DNA from: Granulicella pectinivorans
GTDB taxonomy: Bacteria > Acidobacteriota > Terriglobia > Terriglobales > Acidobacteriaceae
Direction: 5' to 3'
Assembly (NCBI RefSeq): GCF_900114625.1
Contig: NZ_FOZL01000001.1
Coordinates: 4,340,001 to 4,404,000 of the forward strand
DNA length: 64,000 nucleotides
In this document: positions 1 to 8,189 of the stretch, one piece after another
How the letters are laid out: the number at the start of each line of letters is the position of its first letter
Numbering within the stretch: position 1 is the first letter of the stretch
Program-made: the position numbers and the translations under genes
The notes under the pieces: generated by a model
The model's input: only the letters and a program-made list of their open reading frames with translations
What the model was told of the DNA's origin: nothing
Databases searched by the model: none

Positions 1-69
1 GATGGCAGCGAACTTCGTGACGCTCGGTTCCATGGGGGCTGGATGGATTGGGCGGGTTGGGTTGGTCAT
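1..69 (-). CDS. 5' end of next flagellar gene (partial, tentative)
   Basis: An open frame runs on the minus strand from an ATG at 69 to the window edge, 3 bp after the flgA-like stop. A second in-frame ATG lies at 33. Only 23 codons are visible and no domain can be recognised. In flagellar rod operons the gene after flgA is often flgH (L-ring lipoprotein), so that is the positional guess. The frame could also be chance. Confidence 0.35.
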   Translation of the reverse strand, partial: MTNPTRPIHPAPMEPSVTKFAAI

Positions 70-71
70 GA

Positions 72-551
72 TTACTCCATCTCCACGTTTGCGGGGCCAC
101 GGACGACGCCGAAGCAGAGGCGGGGCGGCTGGCCGTTGGGTGTTGTGATGTGCAGGCGGATGCGGTCTCCGACTGCGCCGGACTCTTCGCTGATGGCGGG
201 CATTTCGAGGTGGGCGTTGGGCTCGTTGCGCCAGACGCGGACGGTCTGACCGGGGCGTATGGCGAAGACTTTGTGAGGCATGAGGGGCGATTCGGCGGGC
301 TGGGATACGGTCGCGTGCGTGGGGATGCTGATGCCGGGCCAGCCGGGATGATCGCAGCGTTGGATGTCGGCCCAGATGATGTTGAGGGCTGGGTCGGTGC
401 GCAGTTTCGCAACACGATAGCCGAGGTTTGTCTCACCCGGGGCGCCTTGTGCAAAGGCCTGCATGGCTGCGGCAGGGGTTGCGGCGCATGGGCTTTCGGC
501 AAAAGCAACGGATTGAGTTACGCATAGAACGCACAGGACTGGTAAGCGCAT
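72..551 (-). CDS. flgA: FlgA-like flagellar P-ring assembly chaperone
   Basis: This 159-aa protein has an N-terminal signal peptide (about residues 1-18). Its C-terminal half looks like the SAF domain of FlgA: a GQTVRVWR segment, then SGAVGDRIRLH and a closing GVVRGPANVE, matching the family pattern of G-D-x-I-x-V followed by G-x-V. FlgA is a periplasmic chaperone for P-ring (FlgI) assembly. The N-terminal part is divergent. The gene lies 85 bp downstream of flgG in the usual flgF-flgG-flgA order, which supports the call. The ATG at 551 has a GGAG about 8 bp upstream. Confidence 0.7.
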   Translation of the reverse strand: MRLPVLCVLCVTQSVAFAESPCAATPAAAMQAFAQGAPGETNLGYRVAKLRTDPALNIIWADIQRCDHPGWPGISIPTHATVSQPAESPLMPHKVFAIRPGQTVRVWRNEPNAHLEMPAISEESGAVGDRIRLHITTPNGQPPRLCFGVVRGPANVEME

Positions 552-636
552 CTTCGATCTCCGTATGAGGTGAATCCATTTCCCTGGGATTTACCTGGTC
601 CACTCTTAGAAACAAAGGCAACAGCAACGGCAACGG

Positions 637-1425
637 TTAGCGGACCATGTTGTTGATCTGCGAGTACATGTCGTCGGCGACGTGGACGACCTTGGAGTTG
701 CTCTCGTAGGCGCGCTGGGCCAGGATCATCTGGACGAACTCGGCGACGACATCTACGTTGGAGTTTTCGAGGTAGCCCTGCTGGAGGGTGCCGAGACCTG
801 CGCTGCCGCCGGGAGCCTCGGTGATGGCGTTGCCTGAGGATGAGCTTTGCAGGAAGAGGTTGCCGCCGATGGAGTTGAGGCCGCCGGGGTTGGCGAAGGT
901 GGCTAGCTGGACCGTGCCGAGTTGGGCGGAGGTGGTCTGGCCGGGGATGGTGGCGGTGACGACGCCGTAGGAAGAGATGGTGACGTTGGTGGCGTTGGTG
1001 GGGATGGTGATAGCGGGGAGGACCTGATCGCCGTCGGCGGTGACGATGGTGCCCTGGTTGTTCATGTGGAAGTTGCCGGAGCGGGTGTAGGCGGTGGTGC
1101 CGTCGGGGCGCTGGACCTGGAAGAAGCCCTGACCCTGGATGGCGAGGTCGAGCGGGTTGCCGGTCTGGTTGAAGTCGCCCTGGCTCATGATGACCTCGGT
1201 GGCGGCGGAGCGGGTGCCGAGGCCGATCTGGAGGCCGGCGGAGGCGGTTTGCTGGCTTTGCGCGGCGCCGGGGGTGATGACGTTCTGGTAGATCATGTCC
1301 TCAAACTGGAGGCGACGGCGACGAAAGCCGGCGGTGGCGGAGTTGGCGAGGTTGTTGGCGACGGTGTCGAGGTTGGCCTGCTGGGCGCTCATGCCGCTGG
1401 CGGCGGTGTATAGGGCTCGGATCAT
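637..1425 (-). CDS. flgG: Flagellar basal-body distal rod protein FlgG
   Basis: This 262-aa protein has the normal FlgG length. It opens with the rod/hook signature MIRALYTAASGM...DTVANNLAN and closes with the C-terminal helix ending YSQINNMVR, so both conserved flg_basal ends are present. A central FlgG motif GNPLDLAIQGQGFFQV is visible. FlgG forms the distal rod of the flagellar motor and is exported by the flagellar type III system, so it has no cleaved signal. The ATG at 1425 is preceded by AGGAGA. The flgF stop lies 9 bp upstream of this start, so the two genes are almost certainly co-transcribed and translationally close. Confidence 0.95.
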   Translation of the reverse strand: MIRALYTAASGMSAQQANLDTVANNLANSATAGFRRRRLQFEDMIYQNVITPGAAQSQQTASAGLQIGLGTRSAATEVIMSQGDFNQTGNPLDLAIQGQGFFQVQRPDGTTAYTRSGNFHMNNQGTIVTADGDQVLPAITIPTNATNVTISSYGVVTATIPGQTTSAQLGTVQLATFANPGGLNSIGGNLFLQSSSSGNAITEAPGGSAGLGTLQQGYLENSNVDVVAEFVQMILAQRAYESNSKVVHVADDMYSQINNMVR

Positions 1426-1434
1426 TGCGTTCTC

Positions 1435-2193
1435 CTAAACTTTGCCGAGTTCTTCGGCGGCGGTCTTGTCGAAGTCGTTGTTGAAGACGGTCATGGCCTT
1501 CTGCATCATCTCGGCCTGACGCTGGACGAGAATCATCTGCATGGTGCCGTGAACGGCATCCTGGTTGGCGCCTTCGAGGGCTCCCTGATGCATGGTGCCG
1601 GTGGCGGCGAGAGGGATGGCTCCATCGGCTGGAATGAAGCGGTTGGTGCCTTCGGCGGAGAGCGCGGTGGGGTCTGCGAAGGTGAAGGTGCCGATCTGGC
1701 CGGCGATGGCGCTGGAGTCGGCCGTGCTGACGGAGACGGTGCCGTCGGCGCCGACGAGGACGGTTCCGGTGGGGACGGTGATGGGCTTGCCCTGGGTGTC
1801 GAGGACGGGCTCGCCGGTACGGGTTTGGAGGATGCCGGTGGGCGAGCGCTCGAAGGCTCCGTCGCGGGTGTAGCGGGTGCCCTGGGGGGTCTGGATAGCG
1901 AAGAAGCCGGGGCCGTCGACGGCGAGGTCGAGGGGGTTGCCGGTGGCGGTGAGCTGGCCCTGGCTCATGTCGAGGCCCGCGGAGCCGAGGACGCCGAAGT
2001 CGTTGACGGCACGGCCGATCTGGGAGGCGTTGAGGCCGCTGTTGGCGAGGCTTCCGGCGAGTACGCCGCGGAAGGATTCGCGCTCGGCGCGGAAGCCGTT
2101 GGTGCCGGCATTGGCGAGGTTGTTGGCGGCCGTGTCGAGGGCCTGAGTCCGGGCAAGGAGGCCGCTGTATGCCGCGTAGAGTCCGCTATCCAT
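1435..2193 (-). CDS. flgF: Flagellar basal-body rod protein FlgF
   Basis: This 252-aa protein starts MDSGLYAAYSGLLARTQALD and then AANNLAN, the N-terminal flagellar rod motif. It contains GNPLDLAVDGPGFFAI in the middle and a C-terminal helical region with MQMILVQRQAEMM. It is shorter and more divergent than FlgG and lies directly upstream of it, the standard position of FlgF (proximal rod). No clear Shine-Dalgarno is seen before the ATG at 2193. It is the first flagellar gene visible on this strand; the 2194-2260 stretch upstream carries no other gene and may hold the promoter. Confidence 0.9.
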   Translation of the reverse strand: MDSGLYAAYSGLLARTQALDTAANNLANAGTNGFRAERESFRGVLAGSLANSGLNASQIGRAVNDFGVLGSAGLDMSQGQLTATGNPLDLAVDGPGFFAIQTPQGTRYTRDGAFERSPTGILQTRTGEPVLDTQGKPITVPTGTVLVGADGTVSVSTADSSAIAGQIGTFTFADPTALSAEGTNRFIPADGAIPLAATGTMHQGALEGANQDAVHGTMQMILVQRQAEMMQKAMTVFNNDFDKTAAEELGKV

Positions 2194-2260
2194 GCCGGAG
2201 AGGAAAGCAGGTTAGGGGCCAATGCACGGGGCGTGTGGGTTAGAAGGTCCTAACGGCTCT

Positions 2261-2298
2261 CACAAAACAAAACGGACGACCCGAAGGCCGCCCGTTTT
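2261..2298 (-). terminator. Rho-independent terminator of the 2313-3260 gene
   Basis: On the minus strand an A-rich stem with a GC-rich centre folds around a TTCG tetraloop (arms 2269-2281 and 2286-2298, two G-U pairs). It continues into TTTTGTTTTG. It begins 15 bp after the stop of the upstream gene. This is a textbook intrinsic terminator that isolates the flagellar genes from read-through. Confidence 0.88.
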
Positions 2299-2312
2299 AC
2301 AGCAGGGTTGTG

Positions 2313-3260
2313 TTACTTGACGACGGACTGGAACAGGGGCGAGCTGAGGAGGCTCGAGAACTGCTGGTCGGAGGAGGCGTAGGCAACCTGAATCGAGCCG
2401 GAGTTCGATTCGATGGTGGTGGCGTCGATCGCCGTCTTCTCGAGCGGCGAGCCCTGCGTCTTGCGCATGATGGCTACGCCCTTCATGAGGGTCGCGGCCG
2501 TGGCTGCGGTGAGGGTGTCGCTGGTGACGACGGTGAGGTCGAAGTGGACGCCGTTGGAAAAGTCCATGGTGTAGCGGGAGCTCTTCATGCGGTTGCGGAC
2601 AGTGTCGTAGTCGGCGAGCTGGGCGGCGTCGCCGAGCACGCTCTTCATCATGGTCTGCGTGCCCTTCTGATCGAGGAGGCTCCAGACTGCCTTGGAGTCA
2701 ACCTGGCTCATCTCGGTGACCATGTCGCCGTTCTGCAGGAAGTTGGGGGCGACACCGTCACGGGCGTCGAGCGCGGCCTTTACGGCATCGCGATCGCCGA
2801 AGACCATCGTGGTTTGGTTGAGGAAGACGACGCTGAGGCCGGATGCGCCCATGGGGTACACGGTATTGTTCCGCACGGTGGTGGTCTTGGTCTTGGTCTT
2901 GACGAAGTTCGCCATGATCTCGCGGGTGTGGAACTGGCCCTGCGCGATGCCGACGATGCGGGTGCCCTCGCCGTTGGCGCGGAAGGACGCGAAGGCGAGG
3001 GTGTCGGCGTCGTTGTCGACCTTGAGGCCGGAGCTCTTGAGCGCGGTCTCGAGCTTCTTGAGCTCGGGCGGAAGGACGCGATCCTTCAGGTTCATGGCCG
3101 CGGGCGAGTTCTGCATCGCGCGGTAGTCGACGACGATGACCTGAATGACGTCCTTGGGCAGGGCCGACTTTGCGTCACCGCTCAACTGTGCCGCGTTCGC
3201 CAGGACGGGAGTCAACGCCATTGCGAGGCCGGCCACCAAACTCATTTTTCCAAACTTCAT
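2313..3260 (-). CDS. Secreted hypothetical protein
   Basis: This 315-aa protein begins with a clear signal peptide (residues 1 to about 23, ending ANA-A) and an ATG at 3260 with an AAGGAG site. The mature part is soluble, with no further membrane helix, no cysteine pairs and no catalytic motif I recognise. It resembles long secreted acidobacterial proteins in which a stress-like alpha/beta domain is read out (segments such as VWSLLDQKG and MVFGDRDAVKAALDARDG), but I cannot assign a family. It is monocistronic: a strong terminator follows and the next upstream gene is about 145 bp away. Function unknown. Confidence 0.75.
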   Translation of the reverse strand: MKFGKMSLVAGLAMALTPVLANAAQLSGDAKSALPKDVIQVIVVDYRAMQNSPAAMNLKDRVLPPELKKLETALKSSGLKVDNDADTLAFASFRANGEGTRIVGIAQGQFHTREIMANFVKTKTKTTTVRNNTVYPMGASGLSVVFLNQTTMVFGDRDAVKAALDARDGVAPNFLQNGDMVTEMSQVDSKAVWSLLDQKGTQTMMKSVLGDAAQLADYDTVRNRMKSSRYTMDFSNGVHFDLTVVTSDTLTAATAATLMKGVAIMRKTQGSPLEKTAIDATTIESNSGSIQVAYASSDQQFSSLLSSPLFQSVVK

Positions 3261-3404
3261 GTTATTTCTCCTTCCGCCAGATCAGTATATCGGCGGAAAA
3301 GCTGAATTCAATACAGTTCGTACGTCCCGGAGGCACCATCGGTTTGATGGCGCCGGACGGGGTTTTGCCGGAGACGGATGACGAGGGGTGAATTGTCACC
3401 AAAG

Positions 3405-4325
3405 CTAGAGCGTAGGCCAATCCATAGGATGGTGTAATTTGCGTTCCAACACCTTCTCCTCGGGAATAAACCCGCTTATTTGACGTACCCATTCGGAATC
3501 CGGCTCAAAGGCCTCCTCCGGGATGAGTCCGATGAGTTCCGCGCCGTCGATCCGCACCTTATTCTTCCTGGCGAGATTTTCGACCATCTCGTAGACGCGG
3601 GGCATGGAGGTCATGCGGTAGTTGGTGATGTTCATGCTGACCTGAGCGCGGCCGTTGGCGAGGACACCGATGGCCTTGACGCCGAAGAGGCCTCCGTTTG
3701 AGGCTCTTACGTCGCGGGCGATGGCGCGGGCGGCGGTGATGTCGAGCTGGTCGAGATAGAGGTTGTAGGCGATGAGGAAGCTGCGTGCTCCGACGGCGCT
3801 GGCTCCTGCGGTGGGGTGGATTTCGGGACCACCGACGTCGGGGCGGCGGGTGGAGTCCTTGTGGGCGGCCTCGAGGAGGCCTTCGAACTGGCCGCGGCGG
3901 ACGTCTTCGAGACGGATGCGGTCGGGGCGGGTGGCGGCGGCCTCATAGAAGTAGACCGGAACACCGTAGCGCTTCCAGATTTCGAGGCCGGCCTGACGGG
4001 CGAGCATCGCCGCTTCACCGAGGGACATGCCGCTGACGGGAACGAAGGGGACGACGTCGGCGGCGCCGATGCGGGGATGGACGCCATTCTGGCGGGTGAG
4101 ATCGATGAGTTGCGCGGCCATGCCGGCCCCGCGCACCGCCGCCTCAATGACTGCGGAGGCGGGACCGGCGATGGTGACGACGGAGCGGTTATGCGCCTGA
4201 TCCAAGGACCAGTCAAGGAGCTTCACCCCGTCGACGCGCATCGCTGAGACGATGCGGCGGACGACGCGTTCGTCGTTGCCTTCGGAGAAGTTCGGTACGC
4301 ATTCGATGATGGCGTCTGGATTCAT
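3405..4325 (-). CDS. ftcD: Glutamate formimidoyltransferase (FTCD N-terminal domain type)
   Basis: The protein starts MNPDAIIECVPNFSEGND, the hallmark N-terminus of formiminotransferases, followed by DWSLDQAHNRSVVT and HPRIGAADVVPFVPV, which line the folate and formiminoglutamate site. At 306 aa it is the transferase domain alone, without the cyclodeaminase domain of the mammalian enzyme. It would move the formimino group between formiminoglutamate and tetrahydrofolate in histidine breakdown; related proteins act on 5-formyl-THF. The frame is open to 4400, but the ATG at 4325 matches the family start and leaves 25 bp to the upstream gene. No other hut gene is near. Confidence 0.88.
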   Translation of the reverse strand: MNPDAIIECVPNFSEGNDERVVRRIVSAMRVDGVKLLDWSLDQAHNRSVVTIAGPASAVIEAAVRGAGMAAQLIDLTRQNGVHPRIGAADVVPFVPVSGMSLGEAAMLARQAGLEIWKRYGVPVYFYEAAATRPDRIRLEDVRRGQFEGLLEAAHKDSTRRPDVGGPEIHPTAGASAVGARSFLIAYNLYLDQLDITAARAIARDVRASNGGLFGVKAIGVLANGRAQVSMNITNYRMTSMPRVYEMVENLARKNKVRIDGAELIGLIPEEAFEPDSEWVRQISGFIPEEKVLERKLHHPMDWPTL

Positions 4326-4350
4326 AGTTGGAGCAGATGCGAGGTCGAGC

Positions 4351-5088
4351 TTACTTCCAGAATGTGTATCCCACGTTGAATTGAACGCTGGCGTTGACAC
4401 CGGGGTTCTTGTCGCCGAGGCTGGCGCTCGAGATATGGACGGCGTTCGCTCCGAAGTCGATGGAACGATTGGGTTTGATGAAGTAGTGGAGGCCTATGCC
4501 ACCCTGCGGCGTGAAGTTGAACACGCTGGCCTCTGTGTTAGGGCCGTCGTTGCCGAGGTTGAGGATGGGCGAACCGAAGCCGGGGTACTTGTGGTTGGTC
4601 CAGAGGAGACCGCCGGCGGCCTGCACCCACGGCACGAGCTTGCCGGTGCCCTTGAAGTTCCAGCGGAGGATGATGGGCGTGACCGAGGCTCCGGTGTAGG
4701 TTCCGCCGGTGGTAAAGAGGGGGGAGCAACTGATGACGGCGGGGTTCGAGGTGGGGACGCAGTTGGCGCGCTGGAAGGTGGGGGTATAGGACTGCCAGAA
4801 GGGGAAGACCTCGACCGCGTACTCGAATCGACCGTTGAGGAAGCCGGAGCCATGGGGGTCGGTGAGGACCTTGCCGGCGTGGATGCCGGCCATGATGAAT
4901 TTGAAGTCGTCGCGATTGTCCGTGACGCCCTTGCCGCCCTGCACGATGCCGCCGATCTCCCAAGGGAGCTGCTTGCTTTCGAGGGCATTGGTAACAGCTG
5001 CGGGCGCCTGTGCGTTTGCCGCGCCGGTGGTTGCCGCCGCCATGGCGAGCGCCGCTACCCAGATTCGTACGTTCAGAGAAAGAGACAA
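4351..5088 (-). CDS. PagL-like acyloxyacyl hydrolase (lipid A 3-O-deacylase family)
   Basis: The TTG at 5088 is the likely start: a GGAG lies 5 bp upstream and translation then gives a signal peptide ending ANA-QA. The 245-aa product is an outer-membrane beta-barrel ending in an aromatic residue. Near the end it carries H-I-S-S at about 218-221 followed by NPGVN, matching the PagL His-Ser motif and NPG-N segment. PagL removes the 3-O-acyl chain of lipid A in the outer membrane. The frame runs further upstream, but that part overlaps the yebC terminator and is not credible. Substrate is inferred from family only. Confidence 0.75.
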   Translation of the reverse strand: MSLSLNVRIWVAALAMAAATTGAANAQAPAAVTNALESKQLPWEIGGIVQGGKGVTDNRDDFKFIMAGIHAGKVLTDPHGSGFLNGRFEYAVEVFPFWQSYTPTFQRANCVPTSNPAVISCSPLFTTGGTYTGASVTPIILRWNFKGTGKLVPWVQAAGGLLWTNHKYPGFGSPILNLGNDGPNTEASVFNFTPQGGIGLHYFIKPNRSIDFGANAVHISSASLGDKNPGVNASVQFNVGYTFWK

Positions 5089-5138
5089 GATGACTCCAGG
5101 CCCGCAGGCAACAGGGTTTCGATGCGTTGGCAGAGGGG

Positions 5139-5178
5139 AAAAAGCGATGCCGCCGGACAGGTTCGCCGGCGGCATCGC
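5139..5178 (-). terminator. Rho-independent terminator after yebC
   Basis: A perfect 13-bp inverted repeat (arms 5144-5156 and 5166-5178, 9-nt loop) is followed on the minus strand by TTTTT. It lies 20 bp beyond the yebC stop and just upstream of the TTG start of the PagL-like gene, so that gene probably has its own promoter or depends on partial read-through. Confidence 0.88.
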
Positions 5179-5197
5179 ACAGCTTATCAAGAGATGA

Positions 5198-5938
5198 TCA
5201 GTCTTCTTCCGGCGCTTCATCGAAGTCGAAGTTCGAGTAAACATTCTGCGCGTCGTCGAGGTCTTCGAGGGTTTCGAGGAGGCGGCCCATGGCGTTGGCC
5301 TGGGTGCCTTCGAGCTTGGTGTAGGTCGAGGCGATCTTGGTGACCTCGGCGTGTTCGGGGGTGATCTTGGCGGTCTTGAGGGCCTCGGTCACGGACTCGT
5401 AGTCCTTGGGATCGCAGAGCACCTCCCAGTTGTCGCCTTCGTCGGAGAGATCTTCGGCACCGGCGTCGAGGACGACTTCGGTGATCCTGTCCTCGCTGGC
5501 GGCGTCCTTGGCAATGACGATGACGCCCTTTTTCGAGAACATCCAGGAGACGGAGTTGGCTTCGCCGAGGTTTCCGCCGTTCTTGGTGAAGGCGTGACGG
5601 ATCTCGGAGACGGCGCGGTTCTTGTTGTCGGTCAGGACGTCGATGATGACGGCTACACCGCCGGGGCCGTAGCCCTCGTAGGTGATCTCCTCGTAGTTGA
5701 CGCCTTCGAGTTCACCGGTACCGCGCTGGATGGCACGCTTGATATTGTCGGCGGGCATGTTTTCAGCCTTGGCGGCAGCGATGGCACCACGCAGCCGGGG
5801 GTTACCGTCGGGATCGCCTCCACCCTGCTTGGCGGAAATGGTGATTTCCTTGATGAGACGCGTAAAGATCTTGCCGCGCTTGGCATCGAGCGCGCCCTTT
5901 TTATGCTTAATCGTCGCCCATTTTGAATGGCCGGACAT
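5198..5938 (-). CDS. yebC: YebC/PmpR-family protein
   Basis: The product starts MSGHSKWATIKHKK, the invariant start of the YebC family, so the ATG at 5938 is preferred over the longer frame to 5980. At 246 aa it has the usual length, with the conserved GGDPDGNPRLR and YEGYGPGGVAV segments and an acidic C-terminus. YebC proteins are cytoplasmic; members bind DNA as regulators or assist translation of difficult proline stretches. It stands alone with its own terminator, not beside ruvABC as in many bacteria. Confidence 0.95.
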   Translation of the reverse strand: MSGHSKWATIKHKKGALDAKRGKIFTRLIKEITISAKQGGGDPDGNPRLRGAIAAAKAENMPADNIKRAIQRGTGELEGVNYEEITYEGYGPGGVAVIIDVLTDNKNRAVSEIRHAFTKNGGNLGEANSVSWMFSKKGVIVIAKDAASEDRITEVVLDAGAEDLSDEGDNWEVLCDPKDYESVTEALKTAKITPEHAEVTKIASTYTKLEGTQANAMGRLLETLEDLDDAQNVYSNFDFDEAPEED

Positions 5939-6030
5939 GGTGTACCCCAAAGCTTGAATTGAGCTGAAACGGTAACGCACAGAGCGTTACAACCCTGTGA
6001 TTTTAGCACGCAGGGGATGTCCGAGACAGC

Positions 6031-7605
6031 CTAGGCATCCGGCTCGCAATCCTCCAGGACGCCGTACCAGAACGGTACGTTGCCTTCGGCGTCGTAGCGG
6101 GGCCAGCTCCGGGCGCGCTTCCAGACCCAGTCGCCGCCGTCAGCGCGGACACGATATTTGACGTCCATGGGCTGGCGGCTGGCGATGGAGGCGAGGACGT
6201 TCTCCCGGGCTTTTGGGGCGTCGTCGGGGTGGAGGGCGTCGAGCCAGCCCCAGCCGCGCCATGACTCCGTCCCGGTGCCGGTGGTGTCGTTCCACTCGCG
6301 GCTGACCTCGACGGCTCCGCCGTGCTCATCCAACACCCACTGGATCTGGGGGTTGAGATCCAGCATGTGACGCATATGCTCCTGGACCTCGAGGCGCGAT
6401 CGTTCGAGCTGCTTGACGGCGGTGACGTCGGCCACGGCGAGCGAGACGCCCACCACGTCACCGACCTCGTCGCGTGCGGGTTCGCAGGAGAGCAAGAACG
6501 ATCTGCCGTGGAACTGACCATCGAGAGGCGTATTGACTTCCATCTCAACGACCGATTCCCCGGCGAGGGCTTGGCGGATGTTGGTTCCAATGATCTGGAA
6601 GAGGCCCGGATACATGGTCTCGAGGGTGTTTCCGAGATGCGCCTCCACCGGCACCCGATTCATCTCCGCGAGCCTCTTGTTCAGGGTGACGTAACGCATT
6701 TCGTGGTCGAGAAAGGCGAGGCCGACGGGGGCTCCATCGTAGATGGCGCGGAGCTGGGCGAGGCGCGTGGCGGGGGGCACGTCGAACATGCTGAGAGAGC
6801 GTTTTGGGTGTAGGCCCTCGTGCTTCCGGCGGGGGCGCACGGAGAAGTAGGAGTCGAGCAACGCACTGGCGGGGACGGGGCGGCCGTAGTTCCAGCCCTG
6901 GCCGTAGTCGCATCCGAGCCAGAGGAGCATCTGGTCCTGCTCCTCGGTCTCGATGCCCTCGGCGACCGTGGCGATACCGAGGCTCTGCCCGAGGCCGACG
7001 ACCATGGCGACGATCTTGCGGCTCTCCTTATTCACGGTCATGGAGGAGACGAAGCTGCGATCGACCTTGAGGATGTCGAAGGGGAGAGCCTGCAGGCTGA
7101 GGAGGCTGGAGAATCCGGTTCCGAAGTCGTCGAGGGAGAGCTTGCAGCCGAGCGCTTTGAGGTCGTGGGCGATGGCACGGGCGCTCTCCATATCCCGGAC
7201 GAGAGCGCTCTCGGTGAGTTCCAGGCTGAGGCGGTCGAGGCTGAAGCCCGCTGCTCCGGCTACTGCGGCGATCTGGGAAGGGAGGGCGGGGTCGCACAGT
7301 TGGCCCGCAGAGAGATTGACGGAGAGACGGACGGGCGAGGGAAGGTCGTCGACGGCACGGAAGGCGGTGCGGAGAAGCTCCATGGTGAGATCGGAGATCC
7401 AGCCGTCGCGTTCGGCGGCGGGGATGAAGAGGTCGGGCGGGATGATGCCGGAGACGGGGTCGTTCCAGCGCGCGAGGACCTCGAAGCCCTTGATGCAGCC
7501 GGAGCGGAGGTCAACGACGGGCTGAAAAAATGGCACAAATTCGCCGTTGTCCAGCGCGGAACGCACGCGGAGAGCGTCGGCAACCATGGCGAGATTGTAG
7601 CCCAT
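6031..7605 (-). CDS. c-di-GMP phosphodiesterase, EAL-PAS domains
   Basis: This 524-aa cytoplasmic protein has an N-terminal EAL domain (about 15-250) followed by two PAS/PAC-like domains (about 280-400 and 405-520). The EAL catalytic set is intact: EVLAR at 42-46, N97, ELTES at 129-133, DDFGTG at 159-164, K180 in KVDRSF and E216 in AEGIE. It should therefore hydrolyse cyclic di-GMP. The sensory PAS domains sit after the catalytic domain, the reverse of the usual order. No GGDEF domain or membrane segment is present. ATG at 7605 (an in-frame ATG at 7587 is possible); neither has a good ribosome-binding site. Lies with the flagellar genes nearby but is not co-transcribed with them. Confidence 0.9.
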   Translation of the reverse strand: MGYNLAMVADALRVRSALDNGEFVPFFQPVVDLRSGCIKGFEVLARWNDPVSGIIPPDLFIPAAERDGWISDLTMELLRTAFRAVDDLPSPVRLSVNLSAGQLCDPALPSQIAAVAGAAGFSLDRLSLELTESALVRDMESARAIAHDLKALGCKLSLDDFGTGFSSLLSLQALPFDILKVDRSFVSSMTVNKESRKIVAMVVGLGQSLGIATVAEGIETEEQDQMLLWLGCDYGQGWNYGRPVPASALLDSYFSVRPRRKHEGLHPKRSLSMFDVPPATRLAQLRAIYDGAPVGLAFLDHEMRYVTLNKRLAEMNRVPVEAHLGNTLETMYPGLFQIIGTNIRQALAGESVVEMEVNTPLDGQFHGRSFLLSCEPARDEVGDVVGVSLAVADVTAVKQLERSRLEVQEHMRHMLDLNPQIQWVLDEHGGAVEVSREWNDTTGTGTESWRGWGWLDALHPDDAPKARENVLASIASRQPMDVKYRVRADGGDWVWKRARSWPRYDAEGNVPFWYGVLEDCEPDA

Positions 7606-7692
7606 GGCGTAATAAGGAGCTGCTGATTTTATCGATGCGGTGAACAGGGCTGTGATGGGCCCGGGTGCCTTGCGCTCATCCGTTGCCCTGGC

Positions 7693-8169
7693 TTAGCGAC
7701 CGCCCTTGATGTAGGACCAGCCCTGCTCCTGCTTGGTCACGACCTCGATGATGCCGGCTGGGACCTGGCCCACGCCGGGGAGGAGATCCTTCGCTTCGAC
7801 GTGCTGGAAGCGCATAGCATTCTGGCAGGCCACGAACTTGACGCCGCTCTTTTCCTGGAGGGCGGCGATCTCGGCGGCGACGACGGAGCCCTGCTTGATC
7901 ATGCTGAGGCCCTGGGAGTAGGCGACGACTTCGACTTCGGTGACGTCGGGCTTGAGCTGAGCGACGAGGTTGCGGATGTTGCCGAGGGTCATGTTCCAGT
8001 CGATGGGGTCACCGGAGGTGACGGCGAAGACGACGTGGTGGGCGCGTCCGGAGGCGAGGCTGGGGCGCTCGGGTGCGGCGGCGGGAGCAGGGGTGGCCTG
8101 GGCGGAGGCGAGGTGCGCGAGGGAGAACATCAGGCAGGACGCGAGGAGGAGGAAAGAACGCTTCTTCAT
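7693..8169 (-). CDS. Exported DsrE-like protein
   Basis: This 158-aa protein has a signal peptide (1 to about 23) and then a DsrE/DsrF-type fold: HHVVFAVTSGD, a VEVVAYSQGLSM strand-turn, VKFVACQNAM with a single cysteine, and the family ending VPAGIIEVVTKQEQGWSYIK. DsrE-like proteins transfer sulfur or act as small sulfur carriers; many exported ones have no known role. The ATG at 8169 has an AGGAG at good distance. It is directly downstream (20 bp) of a diheme cytochrome resembling thiosulfate dehydrogenase, suggesting a shared periplasmic sulfur role. That link is inference. Confidence 0.8.
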   Translation of the reverse strand: MKKRSFLLLASCLMFSLAHLASAQATPAPAAAPERPSLASGRAHHVVFAVTSGDPIDWNMTLGNIRNLVAQLKPDVTEVEVVAYSQGLSMIKQGSVVAAEIAALQEKSGVKFVACQNAMRFQHVEAKDLLPGVGQVPAGIIEVVTKQEQGWSYIKGGR

Positions 8170-8189
8170 GGTGCTCCTAGAATGTTTGA

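Noticed and set aside
2310..3305. 331-codon plus-strand open frame
   Set aside because: It is the mirror of the secreted protein gene at 2313-3260, which has a signal peptide and a good ribosome site. The plus frame is Gly/Val/Glu-rich, as expected for an antisense shadow in GC-rich DNA.
3262..3492. 76-codon minus-strand frame between two genes
   Set aside because: It overlaps the 3' end of the formimidoyltransferase gene and has no ribosome site or protein-like features.
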